Origin: Pseudarthrobacter chlorophenolicus A6
GTDB lineage: Bacteria > Actinomycetota > Actinomycetes > Actinomycetales > Micrococcaceae
Direction: 5' to 3'
Assembly: GCF_000022025.1 (NCBI RefSeq)
Contig: NC_011881.1
Location: 94,476-158,475, forward strand
Length of the DNA stretch: 64,000 nt
Under the pieces are notes generated by a model. That model was not told the DNA's origin. It saw nothing but the letters and a program-made list of their open reading frames with translations, and searched no databases. This document shows positions 26,117 to 35,458 of this stretch, one piece after another (position 1 is the stretch's first letter; each line of letters opens with the position of its first letter). The translations under genes were made by a program, and so were the position numbers.

Positions 26117-27121
26117 TCAATGCACGCTCCGGAAATCCGCCGGGGCGGCAAATAGGTCGCTGAGCTCTCGCGCCCAAGGTGGATCGGCACCTGGCCTGGA
26201 GCAGGTGATGGATGCTGCGCCGTTCGCATAGTCAAGCAGGTTCTGAAGTGCTTGGGGTGAGAGATCCTTCAATTTCTCCCGGGCGCCTGCGCCGAGGAGG
26301 TTTCTCGTGCCGAGCCAGGAAATTAATGCGGCCATGAAGGAATCGCCTGCGCCGACGGTGTCAGCGACTTCGATTTCCCGGGCCGGCATCTGTACCATCG
26401 TGCGGCCGTTTGTGATCACTGGACCGCCTTCGCCGCGGGTGACTGCCACTATGGCCGGTCCCAGCTTGAGCCATGCGTGCGCGGTCTGGTCTGGCGTCCT
26501 GTCCGGGTACAGCCATTCCAGGTCCTCGTTGCTGGCTTTGACGATATCGCTCGCCGCTACAAACCGCTCGATGTCCCGGCGGGTGCTGTGAACATCTCCG
26601 CTGATCGCGGGCCGGCAGTTCGGGTCGTAGCTGATCGTGGCACGTCCACGGGCAGCTTGCAGCAGCGTGTAGACAGTGTCGCGCCCGGGAGGCAAGACGG
26701 TGGCGATCGAACCTGCATGGACGTGGCGGGAGCTTTCGACTGCTGACAGCGCTGGAAGAGAGGTCCCGTTAAGATCCCAGGTGATGGCGATGGAATAGCG
26801 GGCGGCTCCAGCGTGGTCAATGTTTGCGGTAGCAACGCTTGTCGGGGAGTGTCCGCCGACGAGGGCGGCGACCCCGTTGGCCGTCAGATGTTTTTCGATC
26901 ATCCCCCCGTACTGGTCTTGGCCGTAGTGGGTGATCAAACTGGTCGTCATGCCGAGGCGCGCACAGCCAATGGCAACGTTTAGCGGGCTTCCGCCCGGAC
27001 GTATGGCGGTCGAGGTTCCCGTTTTGTGGGGGTGAGTGATGACGTCCACGAGAGATTCACCGATGACCGTCACTCGGGGGTAAGCGTCTGGGCTGGCGGT
27101 TGGCATAGCTTTGGAGGTCAC
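26117..27121 (-). CDS. PfkB-family sugar kinase (fructokinase-like), copy 1
   Basis: A 334-aa ribokinase-fold kinase. GGSPLNVAIGCARLG near residues 43-57 is PfkB signature 1. DTVGAGDSFMAALISWL near residues 251-267 is signature 2, with the catalytic Asp in GAGD. It phosphorylates a hexose, most likely fructose, given the fructan context. It starts at a GTG overlapping the stop of the upstream 449-aa gene by four bases (GTGA) and is the last gene of the Rbs-type operon. It has a clear paralogue at 40038 in the neighbouring CUT1 operon. Confidence 0.88.
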   Translation of the reverse strand: MTSKAMPTASPDAYPRVTVIGESLVDVITHPHKTGTSTAIRPGGSPLNVAIGCARLGMTTSLITHYGQDQYGGMIEKHLTANGVAALVGGHSPTSVATANIDHAGAARYSIAITWDLNGTSLPALSAVESSRHVHAGSIATVLPPGRDTVYTLLQAARGRATISYDPNCRPAISGDVHSTRRDIERFVAASDIVKASNEDLEWLYPDRTPDQTAHAWLKLGPAIVAVTRGEGGPVITNGRTMVQMPAREIEVADTVGAGDSFMAALISWLGTRNLLGAGAREKLKDLSPQALQNLLDYANGAASITCSRPGADPPWARELSDLFAAPADFRSVH

Positions 27122-28467
27122 GCGCGGTGGGCCGTGGGTGCAGTCTCCAGTTGGTCTGCCACGTGCTGCCAGCCGTCGCTGAACATACCGTATGCCGTTT
27201 TAATTTGGACACCGACGGGAAGTTCGGGGCATTCGTTTTCGCCGTTGGTTCCCCAGTTGACCCAGCCGGACTGGCGGCGCTGGACGATCTGGAAGGCACC
27301 GGACGGTTCAGATGTCCACCACACCATGGTTCTGTCCAGGTCTGAATGGAATTCGGCGGTTTTTGAGGCCGGCCCGGCGAAGATGGTTTCGTGCGGCACA
27401 GCCGAGACATCGACGGGGGCATCCGCTATCGTCCAACGCCGTTCAGGCAGGTCGGCGAGCACGTGCGAGGTTGCCCTGACACGGGCGAGGCGTTCGCGGA
27501 TCTCCTCGTTGTCCAAGGCGCCTTCCCAGCTGCAGAACAGGCGCCAGTACAGGTCCCAGTGGGCCGCTTCGATGTTGCCGGTGAGTTGGCGGCGGAATTC
27601 CAGGAACTTCGCAGTGTTGGACGTTGAGTTCGCGATGGTTTCCTCGACCATTTGTGCGAGTTCAGCGGCGTAGGGATCGCCGGAGCGGTACCGTGTGCCG
27701 TCGTATGCTTCGAAGCGGTTGAAGACCACATCGCCTTGGCCGGCCTCGAATTCATCGCCGACGGTGATCTTGTTGGTTATGGAGCGTCCGTTGATGACGG
27801 TCTGGAAGTCGTCCACCCGGTAGCTGCGGGTGAAGTAGGGCGTGCCGTGGGTGAACTGCCAGTCGATGGAAAACGTCTTGCCCTTGAGTTCCTCGAGCAG
27901 GCCGTCGGGGATTGTCCCGTGCATCCGGTAGTGATGCAGGATGGGGCCTTCTTCGATGGTTTCGATGTGGACGGTGGTGTGTTCGGGCGGGTTGATGAGG
28001 CCGTTCTCGGGGGTGAAGAAGGGGCCGTAGAACCCGCCGATGGCGTTGTTGCCCGAGGGCAGCAGGTCGATGCCTTCTTTCAGCGTTGCGAAATGACGCA
28101 GTCCCCATTTTGAGGCGCCGGTACCCTCGGCAGTTCCCGAGCACATTTCGAGGTCGAAGTATCCGGTGTCCAAGCGGACGAAACCGTCGGCTTCGACAGG
28201 TTCGCGCTTGGTGATCCCGTCAACGTGACCGGTGACAGGTGCGGTCAGCGTGAGCTCGAGGCTGCCGTCAAAGGACAGGACGGTGACGAAGGTGGTTTTA
28301 CCTGGTTCGGGTTGGGCGTTCAGCCGCTGGCAGGTAACGGTGTCTCCGGAACTGGTAGTTGCAGTCCAAAGGCTCTCGGTCAATACGCCGTCGACGGTGA
28401 AGGTCACCGGTTCGTTGGTGCGGCGGCCGGGAAGGGCGTCCTTGACGGCGATGGTGGGCAATGCCAC
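27118..28467 (-). CDS. Unrecognised 449-aa protein in a sugar-uptake operon
   Basis: No family recognised. No signal peptide, so it should be cytoplasmic. The composition is rich in aromatics (many Trp, Phe, Tyr) and charged residues, and the predicted strand-rich layout (residues 60-330) with motifs such as NNAIGGFYGPFFTPENG, ILHHYRMHGTIP and SIDWQFTHGTPYFTRSYRVDD looks like a beta-sandwich carbohydrate-active enzyme or an epimerase-like fold. The gene lies between the sugar permease and a PfkB kinase and is coupled to the kinase by a four-base overlap. It probably acts on the imported sugar before phosphorylation, for example as a hydrolase or isomerase. That role is inference from position only. 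Confidence 0.75.
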   Translation of the reverse strand: MALPTIAVKDALPGRRTNEPVTFTVDGVLTESLWTATTSSGDTVTCQRLNAQPEPGKTTFVTVLSFDGSLELTLTAPVTGHVDGITKREPVEADGFVRLDTGYFDLEMCSGTAEGTGASKWGLRHFATLKEGIDLLPSGNNAIGGFYGPFFTPENGLINPPEHTTVHIETIEEGPILHHYRMHGTIPDGLLEELKGKTFSIDWQFTHGTPYFTRSYRVDDFQTVINGRSITNKITVGDEFEAGQGDVVFNRFEAYDGTRYRSGDPYAAELAQMVEETIANSTSNTAKFLEFRRQLTGNIEAAHWDLYWRLFCSWEGALDNEEIRERLARVRATSHVLADLPERRWTIADAPVDVSAVPHETIFAGPASKTAEFHSDLDRTMVWWTSEPSGAFQIVQRRQSGWVNWGTNGENECPELPVGVQIKTAYGMFSDGWQHVADQLETAPTAHRA

Positions 28468-28586
28468 GGGCTTTTCCTCTCAGGTTTTTTGGCGTGGGGC
28501 TGCATTCCGGCCGCTTGGGAAAGCGGGCCGGAAATGTCCCCCCGGGGGCAGGCAGGATGCTGCTGCCTGGTGCGTTGGGTGTGCGC

Positions 28587-29633
28587 TTATGCAGCTTTCT
28601 GGGCTGCGATGGCCTTGGACCACGGCAGGCGGAGCGTACGCTGCTTCAGGCTGTCGATAGCCACCGCGAGGATGATGACGAGGCCCTTGATCAGCAGCTG
28701 GGTGAAGAACTGGACGTTCATCAGGATCAGTCCGGTGCTCAGGACACCGAGAATGATGGAACCTATGAGGGTTCCGTAGATCCGGCCCCGGCCGCCAACA
28801 AGACTCGTGCCGCCCAGAACGACCGCTGCGATCGCATCCAGTTCATAGCCGCCGCCCGCTGTCGGCTGGGCAGAGACGACCCGGGCGGAGAAGATGACGC
28901 CGGCGAGTCCGGCGCAGACACCCGCGATGACGTAGACGGAAGTGAGGACTCGCTTGACGTTGATTCCTGCCAGCCTGGCTGCTTCAGCGTTGCCGCCGAC
29001 GGCGTAAACGTGTCGGCCGTAGCGGGTGCGCTCAAGGACGAACCATGCCGCGACGTAGACGATGACCATGATCACCACGGGCACGGGGATGCCCGCAATG
29101 TACCCGTTGCCGATGTCCCGGAAATTTAGGGTGTTGGAGACAATGGGCTGCCCGTCGGTCATCGTGTAGGCCAGACCGCGCAGGAAAGTCATGGTGCCGA
29201 GGGTCACGATAAAGGCGGCCAACGCCAGGTAGGAGCTGAGCAGGCCGTTGATCAGTCCCGCGAGGGCCCCTGTCAGGACTCCGACCAGGATCGCGACGGG
29301 TGCGGGAAGTCCCGCGATGCCTGTCATGACCGATGCGACCCCCGCGACGGCCAGAATAGAGCCCACGGAGAGGTCGATTCCGGCTGCGAGAATGACGAAC
29401 GTCATTCCGGCGGCGAGAATCGCGTTGATGGAAATCGACCGGGCGATGTTAAGCAGGTTGTTGACGCTCGCGAAGTTCGGGGCGATGACGACCATCAACG
29501 CTACGAGGGCGATCAGGACAACGAGGATGCCAACGCGGTCCCACCAGTAGGCGAAGTCGAAGCCGCGGGCAGGCATGGCTACGGCCTCTGGCCGGAGGTC
29601 AGCGTCCTGTGGGTTGAGAGCCTGGTTAGTCAT
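28587..29633 (-). CDS. Sugar ABC transporter permease (RbsC type)
   Basis: A 348-aa polytopic protein of the CUT2 permease family, with about ten hydrophobic segments and the family stretches GMTFVILAAGIDLSVGSI and GGNAEAARLAGINVKRV. It forms the membrane channel for the ATPase encoded directly upstream. ATG at 29633 overlaps the ATPase stop by eight bases; translation is coupled. The length fits RbsC-like proteins. Confidence 0.92.
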   Translation of the reverse strand: MTNQALNPQDADLRPEAVAMPARGFDFAYWWDRVGILVVLIALVALMVVIAPNFASVNNLLNIARSISINAILAAGMTFVILAAGIDLSVGSILAVAGVASVMTGIAGLPAPVAILVGVLTGALAGLINGLLSSYLALAAFIVTLGTMTFLRGLAYTMTDGQPIVSNTLNFRDIGNGYIAGIPVPVVIMVIVYVAAWFVLERTRYGRHVYAVGGNAEAARLAGINVKRVLTSVYVIAGVCAGLAGVIFSARVVSAQPTAGGGYELDAIAAVVLGGTSLVGGRGRIYGTLIGSIILGVLSTGLILMNVQFFTQLLIKGLVIILAVAIDSLKQRTLRLPWSKAIAAQKAA

Positions 29634-31158
29634 GGAATTCTCCGTTTGTCTGTGCTGCGGTACCGGTCGCATGGGACATGACGTCCTCTTCGCTGGCGGT
29701 GCGTGAGTTAAGTTCGTGGACGATCTGGCCGGAGCGCATCACCAGGAGCCGGTCGCTGATGCCAATCGCTTCGGGCAGGTCCGAGGAGATGACCAGGATG
29801 GCCTTGCCGGCCCTGGCCAAGTCGTTGATGACTTCATAGATTTCGCTTTTGGCGCCGATATCCACGCCCCGGGTTGGTTCGTCCAGGATCAGAACGTCGG
29901 ATTCTCTCATCAGCCACCGGGCCAAAACCGCCTTTTGCTGGTTGCCGCCGGACAACGCGCTAACCGGCAGGCGCAGGGCGTTTTGCCGCAGGTGCAGGCG
30001 TTCCATCTGCTTTTTCACCGCATTCCGGATCCTGGTCCGCTGGAGCACACCGGCGTTTACGTGCCCACCGAGGGAACTGACGGCGATGTTGTCCTCGACA
30101 GTGTGGGAGACGAACAGGGCCTGGTCTTTGCGGTCCTCAGGCACCATCGCGATCCCGCGGGCGATCGCCTGGGCAGGGCTGGAGGCCAGTGCGGCCTTGC
30201 CTTGGACGGTGACGGTGCCGCCGCGGGGCCGGTCCGCGCCGAAGATCATGCGGGCCGTCTCGGTGCGGCCGGCCCCGATGAGTCCGGAAAGGGCGACAAC
30301 TTCCCCTGCACGGACCTGGAAGCTGACCGGGCCGATTCCGGCTCCGTCGGTGAGGTCCTTCACGTCCAGCATGACCTCTCCCGGGCTGTGCCGGTCGTGG
30401 TGGTACAAGTCCTCAAGGTTGCGGCCCACCATCATCCGTACGACATCGGGCGGGCTGATCTCAGTCTTTTCCCTGGTACCGACGTACGTGCCATCGCGGA
30501 ACACGGTGACGCGGTCCCCAAGTTCCCAGACTTCTTCCATCCGATGGGAGATATACACCAGCCCGACGCCTGCGTCGCGCAATTCGTTAATGATCTTGAA
30601 AAGGTGCAGCGTCTCGCTTCGTGACAGTGCCGCCGTTGGTTCATCGAGGACCAGGATTTTGGCGTTCTCGCTGACGGCACGCGCAATCTCAACCATCTGT
30701 TGCATGCCGATACTCAGTTGGCCGAGCTCGCTGCGTGGGTCGATCCGTGCCCCAACACGGGCAAGTTTCTCTCGGGCCTGGGAAATCATGGCGCGACGGT
30801 CCAACGCCCCGAACCTGGTCGAAGGCTCGCGTCCGAGAGCCAAGTTCTCCGCAACTGTCATCGCCGGCACCGTGTTGAGCTCCTGATGGATGATGGCTAT
30901 GCCGTGGGAAACGGCCTCCTGCGGGGAGCGGATGTCGATTTCGTTGCCGTCCATCAGGATGCGTCCGGAATCCCGGGTAACATTTCCCGCCAGGATCTTC
31001 ATCAGCGTGGATTTACCGGCCCCGTTTTCGCCCATCAGAGCATGAACTTCACCCGCACGCAGGTCGAAGTGGACGTTGTTCAGCGCCAGGGTCGCGCCAA
31101 ATCGCTTGGTGATGCCTTCCAGCTGCAGCAGCGGTTGGCGGGAGGTTGTTGTGGTCAT
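29626..31158 (-). CDS. Sugar ABC transporter ATPase (RbsA type, two nucleotide-binding domains)
   Basis: About 510 aa with duplicated ATPase domains. The first has Walker A GENGAGKST, a degenerate signature LGQLSIGMQQ and Walker B ILVLDEPTAALS. The second has SALSGGNQQKAVLARWL and VLILDEPTRGVDIGA, with a degenerate Walker A (GLIGAGRTE), the usual RbsA pattern. It drives CUT2-type uptake. Starts at 31200 (GTG) or 31185 are also possible; 31158 best fits family alignment, and GGAG lies before 31185. Confidence 0.92.
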   Translation of the reverse strand: MTTTTSRQPLLQLEGITKRFGATLALNNVHFDLRAGEVHALMGENGAGKSTLMKILAGNVTRDSGRILMDGNEIDIRSPQEAVSHGIAIIHQELNTVPAMTVAENLALGREPSTRFGALDRRAMISQAREKLARVGARIDPRSELGQLSIGMQQMVEIARAVSENAKILVLDEPTAALSRSETLHLFKIINELRDAGVGLVYISHRMEEVWELGDRVTVFRDGTYVGTREKTEISPPDVVRMMVGRNLEDLYHHDRHSPGEVMLDVKDLTDGAGIGPVSFQVRAGEVVALSGLIGAGRTETARMIFGADRPRGGTVTVQGKAALASSPAQAIARGIAMVPEDRKDQALFVSHTVEDNIAVSSLGGHVNAGVLQRTRIRNAVKKQMERLHLRQNALRLPVSALSGGNQQKAVLARWLMRESDVLILDEPTRGVDIGAKSEIYEVINDLARAGKAILVISSDLPEAIGISDRLLVMRSGQIVHELNSRTASEEDVMSHATGTAAQTNGEFHD

Positions 31159-31230
31159 GGTGGGGCCTATTCTCGATCCGGTCATGTGGGGCCGCTCCAC
31201 GAGATGAGCGACCCCATACAGGAGTGGCGG

Positions 31231-32190
31231 CTACCAGCCCTTGTACTGGCTGACGGTGTCGCGGGTCACAAGCTCACTGGGGATCAGGATGGTGGTCTCC
31301 GCCGGGGGCTTGTTATCGATGATGTTCTGGGCGACTTCGACGGCCTTGCGGACCATCTCGGCCGGATTCTGCGTTGCCGTTCCCATGAACGGCGACCCCG
31401 ACTGCTTCAGTTCCGCCACTGCCTCGGGGCTTCCGTCGACACCGGTGACCTTTACGGTTCCGGCCTTGTGGGCCTGCTGGACCGCCAGTACGGCGCCCAG
31501 CGCCGACGGGTCGTTCATGCCGAAGATGCCCTGAACATCCGGGGTGGCGGTGAGCATGTCAGTAGTTACGGCGAGGCCGGAGGCGCGGTCGTTCTTGGAA
31601 GCCTGCTGCCCGACAACTTTAATGCCAGGAAACTTCTTCACAACGTTGTTGCAGCCGGTGATGCGGTCGCGGATTGTCTGGAGCGGGGTTCCGTCCACCA
31701 GGAGAACATTGCCCTTTCCTCCCATTTGCTCGAACAGGTACTGGCAGGACTTTTCACCGGCCTGGACTGCATCCGTCATCACCACGGCATCGGCGCTCTT
31801 GGCCGGAGTGTCCACAGCGATCACAATTATGCCCGCCTGCTTCGCCCGCTCAATAGCCGGCTGGATGCCGTTTTCATCAACGGCGCTGATGACAATCAGG
31901 TTCACGCCCTGCTGGATGAAGGTGTCAATCTGGGTATTCTGATTCGCCAGATCAAGCTGGGCGTCCTGGGTGTTGGCGGTGGCTCCTATCGAGGCGGCGG
32001 CTTCCTTGGCTCCCTTGTCCATGGCTGAAAAGAACGGGTTTGACATGTCCTGAACCATCAGGCCGATCTTCTCGATCTTTTTCGGCTTGGCCGCGGGCTG
32101 GGTGTCGCCGGAGCTGCAGGCCGCGAGACTGAGCGCAGCCAGTGTGACGGCGGCAGTGAAGACTGCAGACTTCTTGACGAGCTGTTTCAT
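31231..32190 (-). CDS. Sugar-binding lipoprotein (RbsB type)
   Basis: A 319-aa periplasmic-binding-protein type 1 (CUT2). The signal peptide ends in a lipobox LAACSSG, so it should be anchored to the outer face of the membrane. The mature part has the two-lobe pattern with IGLMVQDMSNPFFSAMDKGAKEAA and the hinge-like FGMNDPSALGA and VTGVDGSPEAV blocks. ATG at 32190 has AAGGAGA nine bases upstream. It is the first gene of the operon and gives the transporter its sugar specificity, which is not readable from sequence. Confidence 0.92.
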   Translation of the reverse strand: MKQLVKKSAVFTAAVTLAALSLAACSSGDTQPAAKPKKIEKIGLMVQDMSNPFFSAMDKGAKEAAASIGATANTQDAQLDLANQNTQIDTFIQQGVNLIVISAVDENGIQPAIERAKQAGIIVIAVDTPAKSADAVVMTDAVQAGEKSCQYLFEQMGGKGNVLLVDGTPLQTIRDRITGCNNVVKKFPGIKVVGQQASKNDRASGLAVTTDMLTATPDVQGIFGMNDPSALGAVLAVQQAHKAGTVKVTGVDGSPEAVAELKQSGSPFMGTATQNPAEMVRKAVEVAQNIIDNKPPAETTILIPSELVTRDTVSQYKGW

Positions 32191-32540
32191 TTTCGGATCT
32201 CCTTTGAACCGGAACCGGCGAGGCCGTGACGGCAAGCCAGGTCCGTGAAAAACGGTGGATGGAAATAAGTGGAAAGTGTTTCGCCGGCTTGCTTCGGTGC
32301 TAAGACCGGCTTTGTGATGTGTCCCGGTGATATGCGAACGCCTGAGCAGTCATCACCGGACCCTGACCTTGTCCGCTGCTCCCCCTCGCGTGCCCAACCA
32401 GGTTCTTGAGTTGGGCGGTCAGGCTGCCGCCCTGTGGCGGCGAGCGTGCGGGAATTAGACATGTTTGACCGCCGAAGTCACAAGCCGACCAGACGGGGTC
32501 GTTAGCTGTAGTCGTTTATACGATCAGGGGGCGCTCCGGG

Positions 32541-33596
32541 TCAGCAGCCGCAAGACTGCCGCACGATTAAGTCCGCGTTCACCTCCCGGCGGTCCTCCGG
32601 ACGGTAGCTGGGTACGGGGGGATCGCCCCGCCGCTCGGCTTCCAGCTGCCCATCCAGAATGCGGGTCAGTGTCTGCGCGGCCAGAACACCGATCGATTCG
32701 CTGTCCTCGTCTACCACCGTCAGCGGCGGATCCAGCAAAGGGGCCCAGGCAAACTCGTCAAAAGCCATGAGTGCCACCTGGGTTGGGACAACAATCTCAC
32801 GTTGCTTGAGCGCGGTAAGGACACCGTGCAACAGGGGGTTGTTTCCAGCAATGATCGCCCTGGGCAGTGTCCGCCCAGGGGTGTTCAGGTAGCTCGACAA
32901 CGTCTTGCATGCTGAGTCAGAGTCGTTTTCTGTCTCCAGCACTCGGAGTGCAGCCCCATGCTTCGTGGCAGCTTCCTGGAGCCCGCGCTCCCGTTCAGCC
33001 CGTGTGGACCATCGGCCCGGATAAGCCAAAAAGAGCCAGTCCGTATAACCGTGCCGGGCCAGATGCGCCCCCGCCTTCATGCTCGCGGCGTAATTGTCCG
33101 TCAAAATGCTCGGCACTTGTGTGGCGTCTTCCGGCGGCGCCGAGTCGACGAAAACCACCGGGATGTCCCAGCTTTCCAAGAGCTTAACGTTTTCGCTGCT
33201 TAGCGTCAGGGTCGTGATGATGCCAGCCGTACGCGACTGGATCAAGTCCTGAACGATGGCGTCCTCGACCTCCGGGGTGTAGACGCCTTCCGCGGCAATG
33301 TCGGCCACAACGGCATTCCGGCCGGATACCCGCAGGACCCGCTGAACGCCCTTCATAAGATCCAGATAGTAGTAATTCGAAGTACTCGCCGTAATGACCG
33401 CGACCGAACTCCGCGATTTCTTGCGCAACTCCTGAGCCGCGCGGTTCGGTACGTAGCCCAGCTCCCGGGCAGCCTTCAGCACGAGCTTGCGGCTGGCAGC
33501 CGAAACGTCCGGGCCGTTACTCAAAGCACGTGAAACTGTGTAGGACGATAGGCCCGTGGCTTCGCTAACGTCCCGCAAGGTGGGCTTCTTTGCCAT
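32541..33596 (-). CDS. LacI-family regulator 1
   Basis: A 351-aa LacI repressor. The N-terminal helix-turn-helix TLRDVSEATGLSSYTVSRAL is followed by the hinge ARELGYVPNRAAQELRKK, and the rest is a type 1 sugar-binding domain. It lies just upstream of the Rbs-type operon on the same strand (350-bp gap) and probably controls it. Its own promoter region has two related dyads (33611-33668). The C-terminus ends in a CGC motif. Confidence 0.92.
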   Translation of the reverse strand: MAKKPTLRDVSEATGLSSYTVSRALSNGPDVSAASRKLVLKAARELGYVPNRAAQELRKKSRSSVAVITASTSNYYYLDLMKGVQRVLRVSGRNAVVADIAAEGVYTPEVEDAIVQDLIQSRTAGIITTLTLSSENVKLLESWDIPVVFVDSAPPEDATQVPSILTDNYAASMKAGAHLARHGYTDWLFLAYPGRWSTRAERERGLQEAATKHGAALRVLETENDSDSACKTLSSYLNTPGRTLPRAIIAGNNPLLHGVLTALKQREIVVPTQVALMAFDEFAWAPLLDPPLTVVDEDSESIGVLAAQTLTRILDGQLEAERRGDPPVPSYRPEDRREVNADLIVRQSCGC

Positions 33597-33610
33597 GCCC
33601 CGCCTGCTTT

Positions 33611-33668
33611 CTAATCGTTTAGGTTTAGGTTCCGCATCGATTCACGGCGCGTTACCTAAAGGATTAGG
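33611..33668. promoter_or_regulatory. LacI-type operator pair upstream of regulator 1
   Basis: CTAATCGTTTAGG at 33611-33623 and CCTAAAGGATTAGG at 33655-33668 are related dyads (shared core CCTAAA.GATTAG) 31 bases apart, just upstream of the regulator start. Two phased sites suggest looping and autoregulation; binding by regulator 1 is inferred. Confidence 0.6.
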
Positions 33669-34206
33669 ATCAACCATAATGTGATTGCTCGCACACGTCA
33701 ATAACCCGGAACTGGGAAGGAGCTGAAACACCCCGTTGCCCGATCAGCCCATCGCGGATTGGATCGCCTCGGTACCCCAGGGTGACCCATCTGGCGCTCC
33801 GCGTCATCCAGGAAGGCCATGCGGGGCCATGTCAGCCGAGCCTAATGGCACGCCACGCGAGACGTACGTTACGATGGCGACGCGCTCAAGGACGCCTTCC
33901 AGATACTCGGCTGACCCCGCACTGAGTAGGCGGATCCCCCGCCGTTCTGGCTCTAGTTTGACGGTTCTTCCTTATCGGCGGCAGCCAACCCGGATGGGAG
34001 CCGGAGGCTTTACGAGCGAGTAGGACAGGACGGCCTCCCGCAGCCTTTGTACAGAGTTGCTCGACCGTGGGCCCGGGTAGTCAAAGTCCTAAAAGGAACG
34101 GCGCCTTCCCCTTTCACCCTTGCACTTCTCACCCGGAGACGTCACACAACGTGGAAGGCCGCGTTCTTTCTACCCATTTTAGGTAACGCTTTGATAACAC
34201 CGTTGC
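33669..34206. other. Long divergent intergenic region
   Basis: About 540 bases between the divergent LacI genes, outside the operator clusters. The only frames are short and Arg/Pro-rich, and none was accepted as a gene. It must hold the promoters of both regulators. Confidence 0.55.
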
Positions 34207-34292
34207 GTCAATGCGTTTGACGAATTGAGAGTTACATCAATCGTTTGCAGCAATGCCTCAAACGATTGATGTAGGAGGATCAAACGATTGAT
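34207..34292. promoter_or_regulatory. LacI-type operator cluster upstream of regulator 2
   Basis: Three exact copies of a 12-bp site: ATCAATCGTTTG at 34236-34247, and its reverse complement CAAACGATTGAT at 34259-34270 and 34281-34292. The first two form a perfect 13-bp inverted repeat (CATCAATCGTTTG / CAAACGATTGATG) with an 11-base spacer, and the last two repeat with a 22-bp period (two helix turns). A weaker GTCAATGCGTTTGAC dyad is at 34207-34221. Placement 30-115 bases before the regulator start indicates autoregulation. Confidence 0.75.
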
Positions 34293-34321
34293 ACAAATCT
34301 CGAAAGGAGGCGAGCGGATCG

Positions 34322-35356
34322 GTGTCGTTGGTGACCCTGAGGGACATCGCAAAAGAAGTCGGCGTATCCATCTCTGCGGTCTCGCTCGTCCTTAATGACC
34401 GCGGTGATGGTCGTGTGAACGCAGAGGCAGCGGCAAGAATTAGGGCGGTTGCTGAGGAGCTTGGCTATGTCCCGAACTTGTTGGCCAGGGGCCTGAAAAC
34501 CAAGCAGTCTCTAACTATCGGGTTGCTTTCCGATGGTGTGGCCTCTACGGCATTTGCAGGACCGATGATCGCTGGCGCACAAACAGTCGCTGCCGAATTC
34601 GGCTACTTACTGATGCTCATCGACACTGTAGGCATGTCCGGGCTGGAAGCTCCTGCAGTGAAGGCGCTGCTTCAGCGGAACATTGAAGGGCTGATTGTGG
34701 CGCCTGATTATCACGCGATTGTGGAGTTGCCGCGTGTGCCTCGTTCATTGCCAATTGTGGTCTTGGACGGCCGCCCTGAGGACGCCTCCATGTCGGACTG
34801 GGTCGTGCCTGATGAGACGGGAGGCGCCTTTACCGCAACCCGGCACCTTATTGAGGCAGGTCATCGTCGCATTGCCATGTGCAATTTGGACGACAAACGG
34901 TACATAGCAACCGCTTTACGCAGGCGGGGCTACGAAGAAGCGCTGCGGACCGCAGGCATCGTGCCGGACCCTTCTCTTCATGTGCTGGCCAAGGAACTTA
35001 CAGCCGCGGCGGCAAGGGAAGCAGCGCGGGACGTGTTGTCGAGGCCAGATCGGCCCACCGCCGTGTTCTGTTTTTCGGACAGATTGGCCTTCGGCGTTTA
35101 TCAGGCCGCCGCGCAGCTGGGTCTGCGGATCCCCGAAGACCTGTCCATCGTTGGTTTCGATAACCACGCCTTTGTTGCCGAGAGCCTTCTTCCCGGCCTG
35201 ACTACGGTGCAGTTGCCTCACCACGACATGGGCGTCTGGGCAGCAAGGCGCCTCATTGAGCGCAGCCAGGAAAGCGGTGAACCCGGCCCCGTTGTCTCAC
35301 AACTTACTCATTGCCCGTTAGTGCAACGAGCCTCCGTCGGCCCACCACGGACGTAA
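34322..35356 (+). CDS. LacI-family regulator 2
   Basis: A 344-aa LacI repressor with helix-turn-helix TLRDIAKEVGVSISAVSLVL, hinge ELGYVPNLLARGLKTK and a sugar-binding domain ending in IVGFDNHAFVAE. The start is a GTG at 34322 (AAAGGAGG 12 bases upstream); a GTG at 34331 is also in frame. It is the first gene before a CUT1 importer, GH172 enzyme and kinase and is likely their repressor, relieved by the imported sugar or its product. Confidence 0.92.
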   Translation: MSLVTLRDIAKEVGVSISAVSLVLNDRGDGRVNAEAAARIRAVAEELGYVPNLLARGLKTKQSLTIGLLSDGVASTAFAGPMIAGAQTVAAEFGYLLMLIDTVGMSGLEAPAVKALLQRNIEGLIVAPDYHAIVELPRVPRSLPIVVLDGRPEDASMSDWVVPDETGGAFTATRHLIEAGHRRIAMCNLDDKRYIATALRRRGYEEALRTAGIVPDPSLHVLAKELTAAAAREAARDVLSRPDRPTAVFCFSDRLAFGVYQAAAQLGLRIPEDLSIVGFDNHAFVAESLLPGLTTVQLPHHDMGVWAARRLIERSQESGEPGPVVSQLTHCPLVQRASVGPPRT

Positions 35357-35458
35357 TCCCCCCACTTTTGTAATCACAAAGAATCCGAGCGCACTGCTTC
35401 GGACATGCAGTCCTGCCCTCAGGGGCATCGGCTGCCAACTCAGAGAGGAGTTCGCACC

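Noticed and set aside
25852..26235. N-terminal extension of the pRiA4b ORF-3-like protein
   Set aside because: Arg/Ser-rich, non-coding-like translation that overlaps the PfkB gene end; family alignment starts at about 25851.
30700..32028. A 442-codon plus-strand frame
   Set aside because: Shadow of the RbsA and RbsB genes on the other strand, caused by high GC at third positions.
33736..34023. A 95-codon frame in the divergent LacI region
   Set aside because: Arg/Pro-rich, no family and poor ribosome-binding site.
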